Origin: Prorocentrum cordatum
Taxonomy: Eukaryota > Sar > Dinophyceae > Prorocentrales > Prorocentraceae
DNA: 64,000 bases
Assembly: GCA_963575745.1 (NCBI GenBank)
Contig: CAUYUJ010017993.1
Coordinates: forward strand, 751,037 to 815,036
Direction of reading: 5' to 3'
Part shown: in pieces, positions 10,621-20,199 of the stretch
Numbering within the stretch: the stretch's first letter is position 1
Layout: every line of letters starts with the position of its first letter
Made by a program: the position numbers and the translations under genes
The notes under the pieces: generated by a model
What the model saw: only the letters and a program-made list of their open reading frames with translations
The model's database searches: none
What the model was told of the DNA's origin: nothing

Positions 10621-11412
10621 GCGCTGCCGGCAGCGAGGAGGCGCCTGACGGCGCATCCGGCGAGGTTCCGAGGGGCCGAGGCCGGGGTCGTGATGGCGGC
10701 CGGGGGCGCGGCGGGCCAAGGGCCCCTCGGCCGCCGAGAAGGCATGGGCGACGAGACGGCCGAGGGGAATGGGCCCCCCTCGGCGGGCAGCTGTTTTGGC
10801 CTGGTGCTGGGCGCCTGGCAGCCTCGCGGCGAACGTCGCCTGTTCCCCTTGCCGCGGCTGCAGGGGCCGCCATCAGCGCGTGGAGGAGGTCGCCTCAATC
10901 GCGGACTGCGAGGTCGCCATCTGCGCGTTCGGCTGGTGAACAGGGCAATCGATGCCCTGGGCTGGCTGGCGAAGGCGACCGGTTCGCCTGCGGTCGGCGG
11001 CGGCGGCGACTCTGACATCCACAGCGAAGTGACTGCGCGCGTCGATGGACTGGTGCGAGCCCAGGGGCCGGCGCCAAACGCGCCTTCTGCGAGAGCGGCC
11101 TATCTGGAGCTGCACCGAGGGCGGGGGTCATGCGAGGAGCCCGGCCAGCCGAACGTAGCTCGTAGCTCCCTTCCAGCTCGGGCTCGTCTCGCTGCCGGAG
11201 AGCGCCCAGGACACCCCGCGCCTAGAGCTGATGCTCGACGCAGAGGGCTTGTGTTTTCTGGAGGGTCGTGGAGAGCAGGTGTTGCGTAGCGTCCCTGATT
11301 TTGAACGCTTTCGTCAAAGCGACCCAGCGCGGCCTCAACTGGGCCCTGCGCTCGCACAGAGTAGGAGGTTGCTGGTTCGTTTCATGGGGGGGCTGCATAG
11401 GGCAGACAGAAG

Positions 11413-12320
11413 ATGGGAATGATTGCAGATGCACGCCCCGCTAACCGGCGCTTCCTTCCTCCACCGCGAGTGGGCCCGTTGACGGCGGAGGGCTTGTCAC
11501 GCCTTGAGGTCGTCGTCGATGACGACCCATGCCTGCTGAAGGACTCGAGCTGGGGTATCCTGCGGGCGCTCCGCCTGTGTCTCGGGGTCGGGGGTTTAGG
11601 CCCCGCCCTCCTGTGCCCTGTCTCCCTAGTTAAAGATGTGCGTAGCCCGCCTAGCTTCTAGCGGAAGAAGTTCGCTCTTGCCCCGCAGATAAAAAAATTG
11701 CGTCTCCGGGTCGGTGACGTCGAGAACTGCTTCCACAGGGTAGTGGTGCCGACCTGGATGAGCCCTTGCTACGCCTTTCCAGTCAGTTGCGTGAAGACTC
11801 CGTGGAGACCGTCGAGGTCCGCGTGGCAAGCGGCGAGGGCGTGGTCTTTCCTTGCTGCAGAGCCCATCCCACGGGGTGTTCCTGGTCGCTTTACTTCTGC
11901 CAGAACGCCAGCGCCAATCTGGCGCGGCAGCGCGACCTCTTGCGGGGGGCCAGGCTGGCCACCGACCGCGGTGAACCCATGGTGTTCTGTCTGGGCGACG
12001 GCCGCGAGCAGGGCCTCTGGCACCGCGCGCACGTTGACAACCTGGGAGTGCTTGGGCAAGTCCTGGCGGCAGTCAGGAGGGCGCTGGACGAGAAGGTTGC
12101 AGCGTTCAACAAGCTGAGGCTCGACGTCCACGAGGTCGAGATCTTCGAGTCGAAGGGCGCGGCCCTGGGCGCGGTAGTGGACTGCGAGCGCCCGCGCGCG
12201 GCCATCTCCGGCAAGCGGCGCTGCCGTCTCGAGAGGTCCCTGGCCTACGTCCTGCCGCGTGGCAGGCTTTCTGGCCGGGACCTGGGGCGCCTCCTGGGCC
12301 ACTGCGCCTGCGCCGGCTAG
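11413..12320 (+). pseudogene. reverse transcriptase domain, frameshifted
   Basis: The fingers region reads MIADARPANRRFLPPPRVGP (11416 onward). Motif A GDVENCFHR has its Asp codon at 11716-11718, in a second frame. Motif B GCSWSLYFCQ and motif C HVDNLGVLG (12030-12041) are in a third frame that runs to a TAG at 12318-12320. Where most RTs have YxDD, this copy reads HVDN. At least two frameshifts make it inactive as it stands. Confidence 0.6.
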
Positions 12321-12332
12321 GCGAGGCGCGAG

Positions 12333-13107
12333 GTGCTCAGCGGCTTCTCAGCCAGCTGCGCGCTCATCCAGGCGAACTATTGGGAGCGACGGGAGATGTG
12401 GGCCTCCGTGCGCGAGGAGCTCAGCTATTTCCGGGGTCTCCTGGTTTTCCTCAGCAGCGATTGGGCGGCCCCCTGGAACCGCTGCGACACCGCCTTTGAC
12501 GCATCCGAGAGCGGCTTCGGCGTGACTTCCACCATGACTCCAGGGAGGTCGCCCGTGTGGGGCGCGTCGCCGAGCGGAGCCGCTCCCGCCTCAACGTGGA
12601 GCTGGCTCCGCGACAGCGCTCGATGCAGCGCGCCGGCTACGTCAAGGATGGGGGGCGCTGGGCCCCGGCGCCCGGCTGCGCCCGAGGAGGCCTCTGCAGG
12701 CGCCTGGTCGCTCGACGAGGGCTTCGAGGGGGTGCCTGCTGGGTGCCTCGACCAGTCGCGCTGGAGCCTCTGTCGCAGCGGGGCCTGGGCCCGGGCGGAG
12801 GGCATCGCCATTTTGGAGGCTCGCGCTGTCCTGGCCGCTGTGCGTCGCCTCGCCCAGACGCGGTGGGGTCACGACATCGGGCACGTGCATCTATGCGATA
12901 ACATGGGAGTGGTGCTGTCGATCTGCCGATGCCGATCAACAGAGTATGTTATGTTGGTGGTCATCAGACGCATCAGTGCCTACCTCCTTGCTCGCAACAT
13001 TCGTCTTGTTCTTCGGTGGATCCCGAGTGACCTCAACAGTGCAGACGAGGCCTCACGGATTTGTGATGACAATGTTTCCTGCTCCCTGGCCTGGCGTATC
13101 CCATCTT
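12333..13107 (+). pseudogene. RNase H-like domain of retroelement
   Basis: Open from 12333 well past the domain. Begins REV-type LSGFSASCALIQANYWERRE. Four acidic positions expected for an RNase H fold are visible: Asp in DASESGFG (12498-12500), Glu in AILEARAVLAAV (12816-12818), Asp in LCDNMGVV (12897-12899) and Asp in DLNSADEASR (13044-13046). It follows the RT directly after a TAG, as in RT-RNase H polyproteins. The middle (about 12540-12770) contains Gly/Arg-rich text that may be in the wrong frame. This is the best-preserved part of the element; the frame continues after it into repeats. Confidence 0.55.
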
Positions 13108-13261
13108 ATGTTTCGCGCCCGAGTGCACCGGCCTCCAAGGAGCCCCAAGAGGAACATGTCATTAGCAAGCAAGCTTCAGAACCACAACAGCATCATGATT
13201 CCAATTATGTCCAGAGACAGACTCGTGAACAAGAGCCTCTAGCCAACAGTCATCGTCTAGC

Positions 13262-13428
13262 GGGAAATCATGACCAACATGATCAGTATGAACGGCATAA
13301 TCGACACGAGCAGCATGATCATCATGAACAGCATGATATACGCGAACCGCATGATATACATGAACAGCATGGTCAGCATGAGCAGCATGATAAGCATGTA
13401 CAGCATGTACAACATGACCAGCAGAAGG
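13262..13428. repeat. ACAGCATGATCA-type short tandem repeat
   Basis: Imperfect 9-18-base units around CATGAACAGCATGAT. In one frame it encodes a His/Glu/Gln/Asp-rich string that reads through from the retroelement tail, so it is probably insertion of repeat DNA rather than protein design. Confidence 0.75.
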
Positions 13429-13469
13429 GAGGAGGAGGCCTCTCTAGGGTTTTATTGGGCCATCCTTGC

Positions 13470-14330
13470 GGTCTTGGAGGCATCTTGGGACTGTCATGGA
13501 AACCGTATTGGGGCGATATTTGGGTTTTTGGGGGCCATTTTGGGAGGCCTCCTTGGCGTTTTTGTGCGACGGCGCTGAAATTTAGCATGTGCACAAACTT
13601 GGTGGGACGACGGACTGCATTGTTTATTCGGTGACCAGAAAATAACATGAGGAAATAATCGGAGCCACTCGGTGGAGGCAGTGTTTGGTGCATCTTGGGC
13701 GTTGTTGGAGGCGGAGCTTGACCAAACCATCGGACCATGTATTCCCCGAGTCTCGCCTCGACACCTTCGGGGAACACTTGGGGGGAAAAAGGGACGGAGA
13801 AGGAGAGGATGGAAACAGCAGGAGGGAACAGGAAATGTTTGAAAGCTTCTTGGGGCACTTTTGGGTTCTGGGTGCTTTGTTGGAACTTCCTGTGGACCTT
13901 TTGAATGCTTCTCGGGAGGCCTCCTTGGCCTTCTTGGGGGCCTCCGGGGGCTCTTTGAGGGAGTCTTTGGTCGTCTGAGAGCGTTCCTGGCCCATCTGAC
14001 GCCGTCCGACACCGTCTTTGAGGCCTCTCGGAGCCGATTTCAGGCCCTCATGGGCCGTGTCAGGGCGGTCTTCGAGGCAGCGTAGGCGTCTTGGAGGCCT
14101 CTTCGGCCGTCGGGGCCCTTTTGGGCCCTCTTGGGGGCCTCTTGCGCTGTCGTGGGGACATCTTGAAGGGCTCCTGGGCGATCTTGGCGTCTTGGAGGCT
14201 TCTGGGACGAACAGGAGGCATCTTGGACTTTCTCGGGCCGTCTTGGAGGCCATCTTGGACCATCTTGGGCGGACTTGGAGGCCTTTTTGGAGGCCATCTT
14301 GAGCCGGCTTGGGGGATTCTTCTGGAATTG
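13470..14330. repeat. degenerate CTTGGGGGCC repeat region
   Basis: About 850 bases of short imperfect units (GGCCTCTTGGGG, GGCATCTTGGACC and similar), the same family as at 2145-2575 and 54115-54680. No frame is credible as a gene. Confidence 0.7.
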
Positions 14331-14418
14331 AGCTCCTGGAGCTCCCTCTCGGGTGGTCGGCGGGACGGGCCGCCAGGGGGAGTTCTTGTGGGAAAAAACC
14401 AAAACCAAAAACGGAAGG

Positions 14419-14440
14419 TCCGTAACAATTTTGGCTCAAG
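14419..14440 (+). promoter_or_regulatory. relict dinoflagellate spliced leader (DinoSL)
   Basis: The 22 bases from 14419 match the DinoSL 22-mer at 20 positions: TCCGTA, then AC in place of GC, A in place of C, and ATTTTGGCTCAAG exact. It lies 77 bases upstream of the FG-GAP start codon in the same orientation, the place expected when a trans-spliced mRNA is copied back into the genome. Confidence 0.8.
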
Positions 14441-14517
14441 GTTCCGAGGGGCCGTCGCCGGCCTCCAAGGGCTCCCTTCGGGCGTCTCTCGTTTCTGTCA
14501 GCACATCTGCAGACGGC

Positions 14518-16181
14518 ATGATGCGCCTTCTCACGTCTCACAGCGTCGGCGCGCTGCTCCTGCTGCTGGTAGCGCGCGGCGCCCCGAGCGCCGGGTCGCC
14601 GGCGAGCGGGACGCTGGCCCGCCCGAGGCTGGAGGGCTCGGCGAACGGTCGCCTTCGCGAGCCGCAGGCCGAGTTCGGCAGGCGCCAGGCTACCAGCGGC
14701 GCGCAGTTGCTCAAGCTCTTGCCGGGTGATGGCGACCACAAGTTCGGTGGTTCGGTGTCCGTGAGCTCCGACGGGGCCCGCGTGGTGGTAGGGGCCAGCG
14801 CCTACTACTATGACGACTCCGCGTACGTGCTCGACGGTGCCACCGGCGAGAGGCTGCTCAAGCTTGTGGCGAGTGATGGGGCCGCACGCGACTGGTTCGG
14901 TCGTTCGGTGGCCGTGAGCTCCGACGGGGCCCGCGTGGTGGTGGCGTCCTACCGTGACGACGACCAGGGCTCCATTTCAGGCTCCGTGCACGTGTTCGAC
15001 GGTACCACCGGCGAGAGGCTGCTCAAGCTTGTGGCGAGTGATGGGGCTGGAAGCGACTATTTCGGTTACTCGGTGGCCGTGAGCTCCGACGGGGCCATCG
15101 TGGTGGTGGGGGCCTCTGGTGACGACGACCAGGGTTTCAATTCAGGCTCCGCGTACGTGCTCGACGGTAACACCGGCGAGAGGCTGCTCAAGCTTGTGGC
15201 GAGTGATGGGGCCGACTTCGACCAGTTCGGTTACTCGGTGGCCGTGAGCTCGTGAGCTCCGATGGGGCCATCGTGGTGGTGGGGGCCGCTGGTGACGACG
15301 ACCAGGGCTCCAATTCAGGCTCCGCGTACGTGCTCGACGGTACCACCGGCGAGAGGCTGCTCAAGCTTGTGGCGAGTGATGGGGCCGCAGGCGACCAGTT
15401 CGGTCGTTCGGTGGCCGTGAGCTCCGACGGGGCCCGCGTGGTGGTGGGGGCCTTTTATGACGACGACCAGGGCTCCACTTCAGGCTCCGCGTACGTGCTC
15501 GACGGTACCACCGGCGAGAGGCTGCTCAAGCTTGTGGCGAGTGATGGGGCCGCAGGCGACCAGTTCGGTTACTCGGTGGCCGTGAGCTCCGACGGGGCCA
15601 TCGTGGTGGTGGGGGCCTCTGGTGACGACGAACAGGGCTCCTCTTCAGGCTCCGCGTACGTGCTCGACGGTACCACCGGCGAGAGGCTGCTCAAGCTTGT
15701 GGCGAGTGATGGGGCCGACTTCGACCAGTTCGGTTACTCGGTGGCCGTGAGCTCCGACGGGGCCCGCGTGGTGGTGGGGAGCGCCTGGGACGACGACCAG
15801 GGCCCCCAATCAGGCTCCGCGTACGTGTTCGGTGAAGAGACGACCACCGCGACGACCACAAAGACGGCCACGACGACCACCGATACGGGCACGAGTTCCG
15901 CGACCACGACGACCGCCGATACGGGCATGAGTTCCGCGACCACGACGACCGCCGATACGAGCACGAGTTGGGACACGTCAAACACCGCAGCCACCACCGA
16001 GCCATGGGGATTAATTGGAGTCGTCGCTGGTGTCTTGATCTTCTTCTTTTTGATCTTGTTCTTGGTCTGCGGCGTCGCGCTGGGCTGCCTGGTGGGGCTC
16101 GAAGGTCCTGGCCGTGGCAGGAGCCCAACACCCGAGCGCGGCATTGACATCGCGGAAGTTGAGGACAACGAGTACAACTAG
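14518..16181 (+). CDS. membrane-anchored seven-bladed FG-GAP beta-propeller protein, one 8-base frameshift
   Basis: Starts MMRLLTSHSVGALLLLLVAR, a clear signal peptide; ATG at 14518. Seven FG-GAP-type blades follow, each 55 residues in the regular part (165-base period), with FGYSVAVSSDGA, VVVGASGDDDQG, SGSAYVLDGTTGERL and LLKLVASDGA. Seven blades is the count of an integrin-alpha-like propeller. After the blades come a Thr-rich stalk (ETTTATTTKTATTTTDTGTS), one membrane helix (GVVAGVLIFFFLILFLVCGV) and a short cytoplasmic tail ending DNEYN. The layout indicates a single-pass cell-surface or vesicle protein with an outward propeller; ligand unknown. A tandem duplication of GTGAGCTC (15244-15251 and 15252-15259) in blade 4 breaks the frame: the first frame ends at TGA 15253-15255, and the rest reads on from 15252. 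This is either real inactivation or an assembly/sequencing error. The relict spliced leader upstream, and no visible intron, suggest a processed retrocopy. Confidence 0.75.
14706..15830 (+). repeat. 165-base intragenic tandem repeat (propeller blades)
   Basis: Units are spaced exactly 165 bases (TCCGCGTACG at 15321, 15486, 15651), except 173 between 15148 and 15321 because of the 8-base duplication. Units 3 to 7 are nearly identical in DNA as well as protein, so they were amplified or homogenised recently. Confidence 0.9.
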
Positions 16182-16625
16182 TCGGAGCAGGTCGCGGAGA
16201 TCTAGCACGACACGGAGCCTGAGGCCTTCCTATAATCTCCCTCCCTCCTCCTCGCTCCCTGACGCGCCGCACAGCTATCCCTCGCAATACGCTGGAGCAA
16301 AGGGTTCAGCCTGTATCATCAGGCTACTCTGCACAGCGACACTACGCCAACACCCGAGCGCGGCATTCACAACGCGGAGGTTGAGGCCAACGTGTCGGAG
16401 CAGGTCGCAGAGATCGGTGAGCACGAGTCGGATCACCGTATTTAGCACGACGCGGAGGTTGAGGCCTTCCTATAAGCTCCCTCCCTCCTCCTCGCTCCCT
16501 GACGCGCCGTATGCCATATCGCAGCCTGTATCATCAGGCTACTCTACAGGGCGACACTACGCCAACTCACCTTTGGCTTCGAGAAGCCACGTTTTTTTGT
16601 CTCTCATCATAGCATCAGTAACTGC
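16182..16625 (+). repeat. FG-GAP gene 3' flank with partial second copy of gene end
   Basis: After the stop, AGCCTGTATCATCAGGCTAC and CGACACTACGCC (16306-16346) run into a second copy of the gene's last codons and flank: AACACCCGAGCGCGGCATTC, ACGCGGAGGTTGAGG and GGAGCAGGTCGCAGAGATC (16348-16490). The same CTGTATCATCAGGCTACTCT marker then returns at 16524 and is followed by ACGCCAACTCACCTTTGGCT. Confidence 0.75.
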
Positions 16626-16804
16626 CTAGTCTGGTCCGACACAGGCGGCACAGTCTTCTTGTAAGGTTGCGGCTACATTCCTGAAGAGGACAGCCGACTA
16701 CATCATGGCAGCCCCAACCCTTTGGCGCTCGAGCGCCACGTTTTCCCACGCACCAGTGCCTAGATCGCCCCACAGAAAAAAGCGGCCACCACTCTTTTCC
16801 CCAA

Positions 16805-16953
16805 CCATCCTGTGGTGTTGGGTCTTCGTTTTGAAGAGACAGCGCCCCGCGTCCCACCTCCTTCCTCCTTCCTCCTCTCCTCCTCCCTCCTCCCCCATCC
16901 TTGCCTTTGCTCTCCGCATGTCTCAGCTCACCCCCTCCTCCCATCATCATCAG

Positions 16954-17009
<56 letters not shown>

Positions 17010-17910
17010 GCATCAGCATCACCACCATCATCATCATCATCATCATCAGCATCATCATCATCATCAGCATCATCATCCTCATCCTCATCCTCATCCTCAT
17101 CCTCATCCTCCTCCTCCTCATCATCATCATCATCTTCATCATCATAATCATCATCATCATCCTCATCATCATCATCATCAACAGCAGCAGCATCATCACC
17201 ATCACCATCACCATCATCGCCATTATCATCATCATCATCATCACCACCACCATCATCATCATCACCATCACCATCACCATCTCCAGCAACATCATCGTCA
17301 TCATCGGCATCGCAGGGTGCTCCACAGAAGGCCCCAGTGGGGAGAGGGGGCGCATGCGTTCCCCACGCGCAGGGCAGCGTTTCGTGGCCCCATAGGGAGC
17401 TCCACCGAAGACCCCAGAGGGGGGGGGGCGCAACCGCAACCGCGCACAGCGTTTTGTGGCCCCGTAGGGAGCTTCACCGAAGGCCCCAGTGGGGGTGCCC
17501 GCATGCGGTTCCCCCACCCAGGGCAGCGTTTCGTGGCCCCATAGGGAGCTCCACCGAAGGCCCCAGTGCGGGTGCCCGCATGCGGTTCCCCCACCCAGGG
17601 CAGCGCTTCGTAGTCCCATAGGGAGCTCCACCGAAGACCCCAGTGGGGGTGCCCGCATGCGGTTCCCCCACCCAGGGCAGCGCTTCGTAGCCCCATAGGG
17701 AGCTCCACCGAAGGCCCCAGTGGGGGTGCCCACATGCGGTTCCGCCACCCAGGGCAGCGTTTCGTGGCCCCATAGGGAGCTCCACCGAAGGCCCCAGTGG
17801 GGGTGTCCGCATGCGGTTCTCCCACCCAGGGCAGCGTTTCGTAGCCCCAAAGGGAGCTCCACCGAAGACCCCAGTGGGGGTGCCCGCATGCGGTTCCCCC
17901 ACCCAGGCCA
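16805..17910 (+). repeat. composite module, copy 2 (head, triplet tract, ~76-base array)
   Basis: Head at 16805-16855 (CCATCCTGTGGTGTTGGGTC, then TTGAAGAGACAGCGCCCCGC), pyrimidine lead, a long (ATC)n-type tract with CAC and CAG variants (about 16940-17300), then eight units of about 72-77 bases (17320-17910) containing AGGGAGCTCCACCGAAG and the variant CCCACCCAGGGCAGCG. The array ends exactly where the duplicated FG-GAP gene end begins. Confidence 0.85.
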
Positions 17911-18180
17911 CCACAGCCACCACCGAGCCATGGGTCTTAATTGCAGTCTTCGCTGGTGTCTTGATCTTCTTCTTGTTGATCTTGTTCTTGGTCTGCGGCG
18001 TCGCGCTGGGCTGCCTGGTGGGGCTCGAATGTCCTGGCCGTGGCAGGGGCCCAACACCCCAGCGCGACATTCACAACGCGGAGGTTGAGGTCAACTAGTC
18101 GGAGCAGGACGCGGAGATCGATGAGCACGAATCGGCGCACCGTATTTAGCACGACGCGGAGCCTGTATCATCAGCGACAC
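17905..18180 (+). pseudogene. third copy of FG-GAP gene 3' end (stalk, membrane helix, tail)
   Basis: Reads ATTATTEP, then VLIAVFAGVLIFFLLILFLV, CGVALGCLVGLECPGRGRG and PTPQRDIHNAEVEVN with a stop at 18096-18098, closely matching the end of the FG-GAP protein. The 3' flank is also matched (GAGCAGGACGCGGAGATCGA; GCCTGTATCATCAG at 18160). No propeller precedes it; the module array lies in its place. It could be a truncated duplicate or, less likely, an alternative last exon. Confidence 0.75.
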
Positions 18181-18225
18181 TACGCCAACTCACCTTTGGC
18201 TTTGAGAAGCCACGTTTTTCCCCAA

Positions 18226-18400
18226 CCATCCTGTGGTGTTGGGTCCTCGTTTTGAAGAGACGGTGGCCCGCGTCCCTCCTTTCTTCCTTCCTCCTCCCCC
18301 TCCTCCCTCCTCCCCCTCCTTGCCTCTGCTCTCGGCACACCTCTCACACGCTTCGTAGCCCCATAGGGAGCTCCACCGAAGGCCCCAGTTGGGGTGTCCG
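18226..18400 (+). repeat. composite module, copy 3 (head plus one unit)
   Basis: Head CCATCCTGTGGTGTTGGGTC, then TTTTGAAGAGACGGTGGCCC at 18226-18275, a short TCCTCC tract, and a single array unit (CACACGCTTCGTAGCCCCAT, GGAGCTCCACCGAAGGCCCC) at 18345-18400. Confidence 0.85.
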
Positions 18401-18710
18401 CGGGTCCAGCTGCCCCCCTAAGAAGGCCCCAAGACGGCCCCCAAAGGGTCCTTGAGCCTGGGGAGCCAGGCCCCCCTGATGAGTTCGAAGGTGGGTCGGG
18501 TCCGACGAGGGGGGGGGGGGGTCAAATTGCCGGTTTGGGGTCCCGGGAGAGGGGGGCTTATGGGGGGGGAACAATCTCACACGCCTAGAGACCCACAAGG
18601 GGTCGGCGGTGTTTTCCGGCCTCCTCCTTCGGAATGCACGTGCTCATGACCAGCCCTCCGACCGAGGGCGGGCCTCCCAAGTGAGCCGCTCCTCCCTCCG
18701 CATGAAGACC
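18400..18710. other. GC-rich spacer, no gene recognised
   Basis: CCCCAAGACGGCCCCCAAAG low-complexity text, a G-run at 18509-18520, then unique-looking sequence. Nothing supported as a gene. Confidence 0.4.
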
Positions 18711-18866
18711 TGGTCAGCTCCCCGCCAGGCGTTTTTTTCCGCAATCGGGGAAGCATGTGAGACCTTCTGAGAGTTATCGGTGAAACTCTCACCAGTTTTG
18801 AAGCCCTGGTCAGCTCCCCGCCAGGCGTTTTTCCGCAATCGGGGAAGCATTCGAGACCTTCAGAGA
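18710..18866. repeat. 96-base direct duplication
   Basis: CTGGTCAGCTCCCCGCCAGG, then TTTTCCGCAATCGGGGAAGC occurs at 18710 and again at 18806, with GAGACCTTC following both. Two copies. Confidence 0.85.
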
Positions 18867-19373
18867 CTGGACTGGACTGGAAAAGGCCGCGTAGACGGCG
18901 CATCGGCAAAAGATTCGGCAATCCAGAGTATACATACATTTGGGGAGGCGTGCACGAACATGCAAAGTAAAAGCTGCACAGTGCCTCGGTGAAATCGTTG
19001 CCTCCTTTTGTGCCAGCGAAGTGCGAGGGAAACCTGCGCAGCATTCCGGGGGAGGGGTGGAGAGAGGGAAGGAGGGAGGGAGGGAGGGGAAGGAAAAGGC
19101 ACATAAGGCAAACATATTCATACTGTCTGCGTGTACTGATCGACTGCTGCGTCCCACTGCGTGGACTGCAACAAATCCTGCAAACGTTCCGAACCGTTCC
19201 CCGCTGCGCTCAGAGCCCGGGTGTGCATGTAAGTTGTCCATTGTAATCGTGGTTGTTCTCTTTTGCGAAGGATGTCTTTCCACTTCCAGGGGACAAGCTC
19301 AAGAGTGCATAGAAAAGCACCGCAAAGCGTAGTATCAACCTAGCATTGCATTGCATGCCGTGGCATGGCACGG
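18866..19373. other. no gene recognised
   Basis: Mixed unique-looking sequence with a GGGAGGGAGGGAGGG stretch (19060-19090). No frame with a known motif. Confidence 0.4.
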
Positions 19374-19560
19374 GAAATGACGCCAGCGCTGCAGCGGGAG
19401 CACGAGTCGGAACGAGCGGAAGCACGGAAATGAGGCCAGCGCTGCAGCGGGAGCGCGATTCGGAACGAGCGGAAGCACGGAAATGAGGCCAGCGCTGCAG
19501 CGGGAGCACGATTCGGAACGAGCGGGGCCCGATCATGAGGCCGGCGCCTCAGCGAGAGCA
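19374..19560. repeat. 53-base tandem repeat, three-plus copies
   Basis: Units begin GAAATGA(G/C)GCCAGCGCTG and contain GCAGCGGGAGCACGA and TCGGAACGAGCGGAAGCAC. Starts at 19374, 19427 and 19480; the last copy diverges after GGGGCCCGATC. Confidence 0.9.
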
Positions 19561-19699
19561 GCATTTTGGAAAAAATGCAGGCGAAAACCCAACTCCAGGG
19601 AATCTTGTGTTTTAAAAAAACAGTACGCGAGGGGGGGGGCTAATATTTTCAAACCGTCATCAGTGGAAGAGGGAGAGTAGTATTCATATTGAGTGATTG

Positions 19700-19805
19700 T
19701 GAAAGGGAGGAGGGGGAGGGAGGAGGAGGGAAAAAGGGAAGGAGGGGGAGGAGGGGGAGGGGGACGAGGGTGGGGAGGAGGGGGAGGGAAGGACGAGGGG
19801 AGTTC
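19700..19805. repeat. GGA/GGGA purine tract
   Basis: GGAGGGGGAGGGAGGAGGAG-type homopurine stretch of about 100 bases. Confidence 0.8.
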
Positions 19806-19997
19806 CGCGCAGACACCCCTTCCCCAGGACCACTTACTCACCCCAGACATTCGAGTATAGTTAGGAGGGGATCGATCGCAGACCCAGCCCCCTCGGCGGA
19901 CCCGGCCTTGGGAGCCGGCTTTGGGAGCCACGCGAGCGGACCCGGCCTTGGGAGCCACGCGAGCGACGCAGAAACAACGCGAGCATGTCTAGCCCTG

Positions 19998-20190
19998 AGA
20001 TCCCCGACCCCCTCGGGCAATGAAAACATCACGACGGGAGGTTTTTCGAAATTCTCAGCCTCTGGGGGCCCTCGCCGGGCCTCGGGAGCGTCGAAAAACG
20101 GCTCGGGATGCAACGCCGGTCCTGGGGAAAGGGTCGGGACCTCTGGAGGTCGACGTAATGGACAAATCATGACGTCGTGGGTCTGGGATT
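19998..20190 (+). repeat. dispersed ~190-base repeat, copy 1
   Basis: Contains CCCTCGGGCAATGAAAACAT, CACGACGGGAGGTTTTTCG, GGGAGCGTCGAAAAACGGCT and GGGACCTCTGGAGGTCGACG. An inverted copy lies at 22449-22640 and a diverged copy at about 59205-59330. Confidence 0.8.
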
Positions 20191-20199
20191 CGGCGTCTC

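Larger units (their letters stand above)
8884..13107 (+). mobile_element. decayed RT/RNase H retroelement with membrane and Cys-rich leader
   Basis: Successive plus-strand fragments fit one polyprotein broken by frame changes and in-frame stops. In order: a hydrophobic segment and Cys-rich stretch (8893-9120), a second hydrophobic segment, a LLPGKHFLAWYDADDVYHER region (9240-9730), an ILWIDYDGQGERYK region (10120-10600), a reverse transcriptase (11413-12320) and an RNase H-like domain (12333-13107). RT motifs are GDVENCFHR (motif A), GCSWSLYFCQ (motif B) and HVDN (motif C). No integrase, tyrosine recombinase or long terminal repeat was recognised, so the class is open; the RNase H tail (RWIPSDLNSADEASR) resembles those of DIRS-like elements. 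I recall similar protein layouts among unnamed dinoflagellate proteins; this is recollection, not a search. Confidence 0.65.

Noticed and set aside
9828-11018. A 396-codon minus frame opposite the retroelement
   Set aside because: The plus strand carries recognisable element motifs (WIDYDGQGERYK, RVMHELTCLV); the minus frame is an antisense shadow of high-GC codons.
16615-18057. A 480-codon minus-strand frame opposite the FG-GAP gene end
   Set aside because: Made of the reverse of module units and a triplet tract; the plus strand has the conserved membrane segment.
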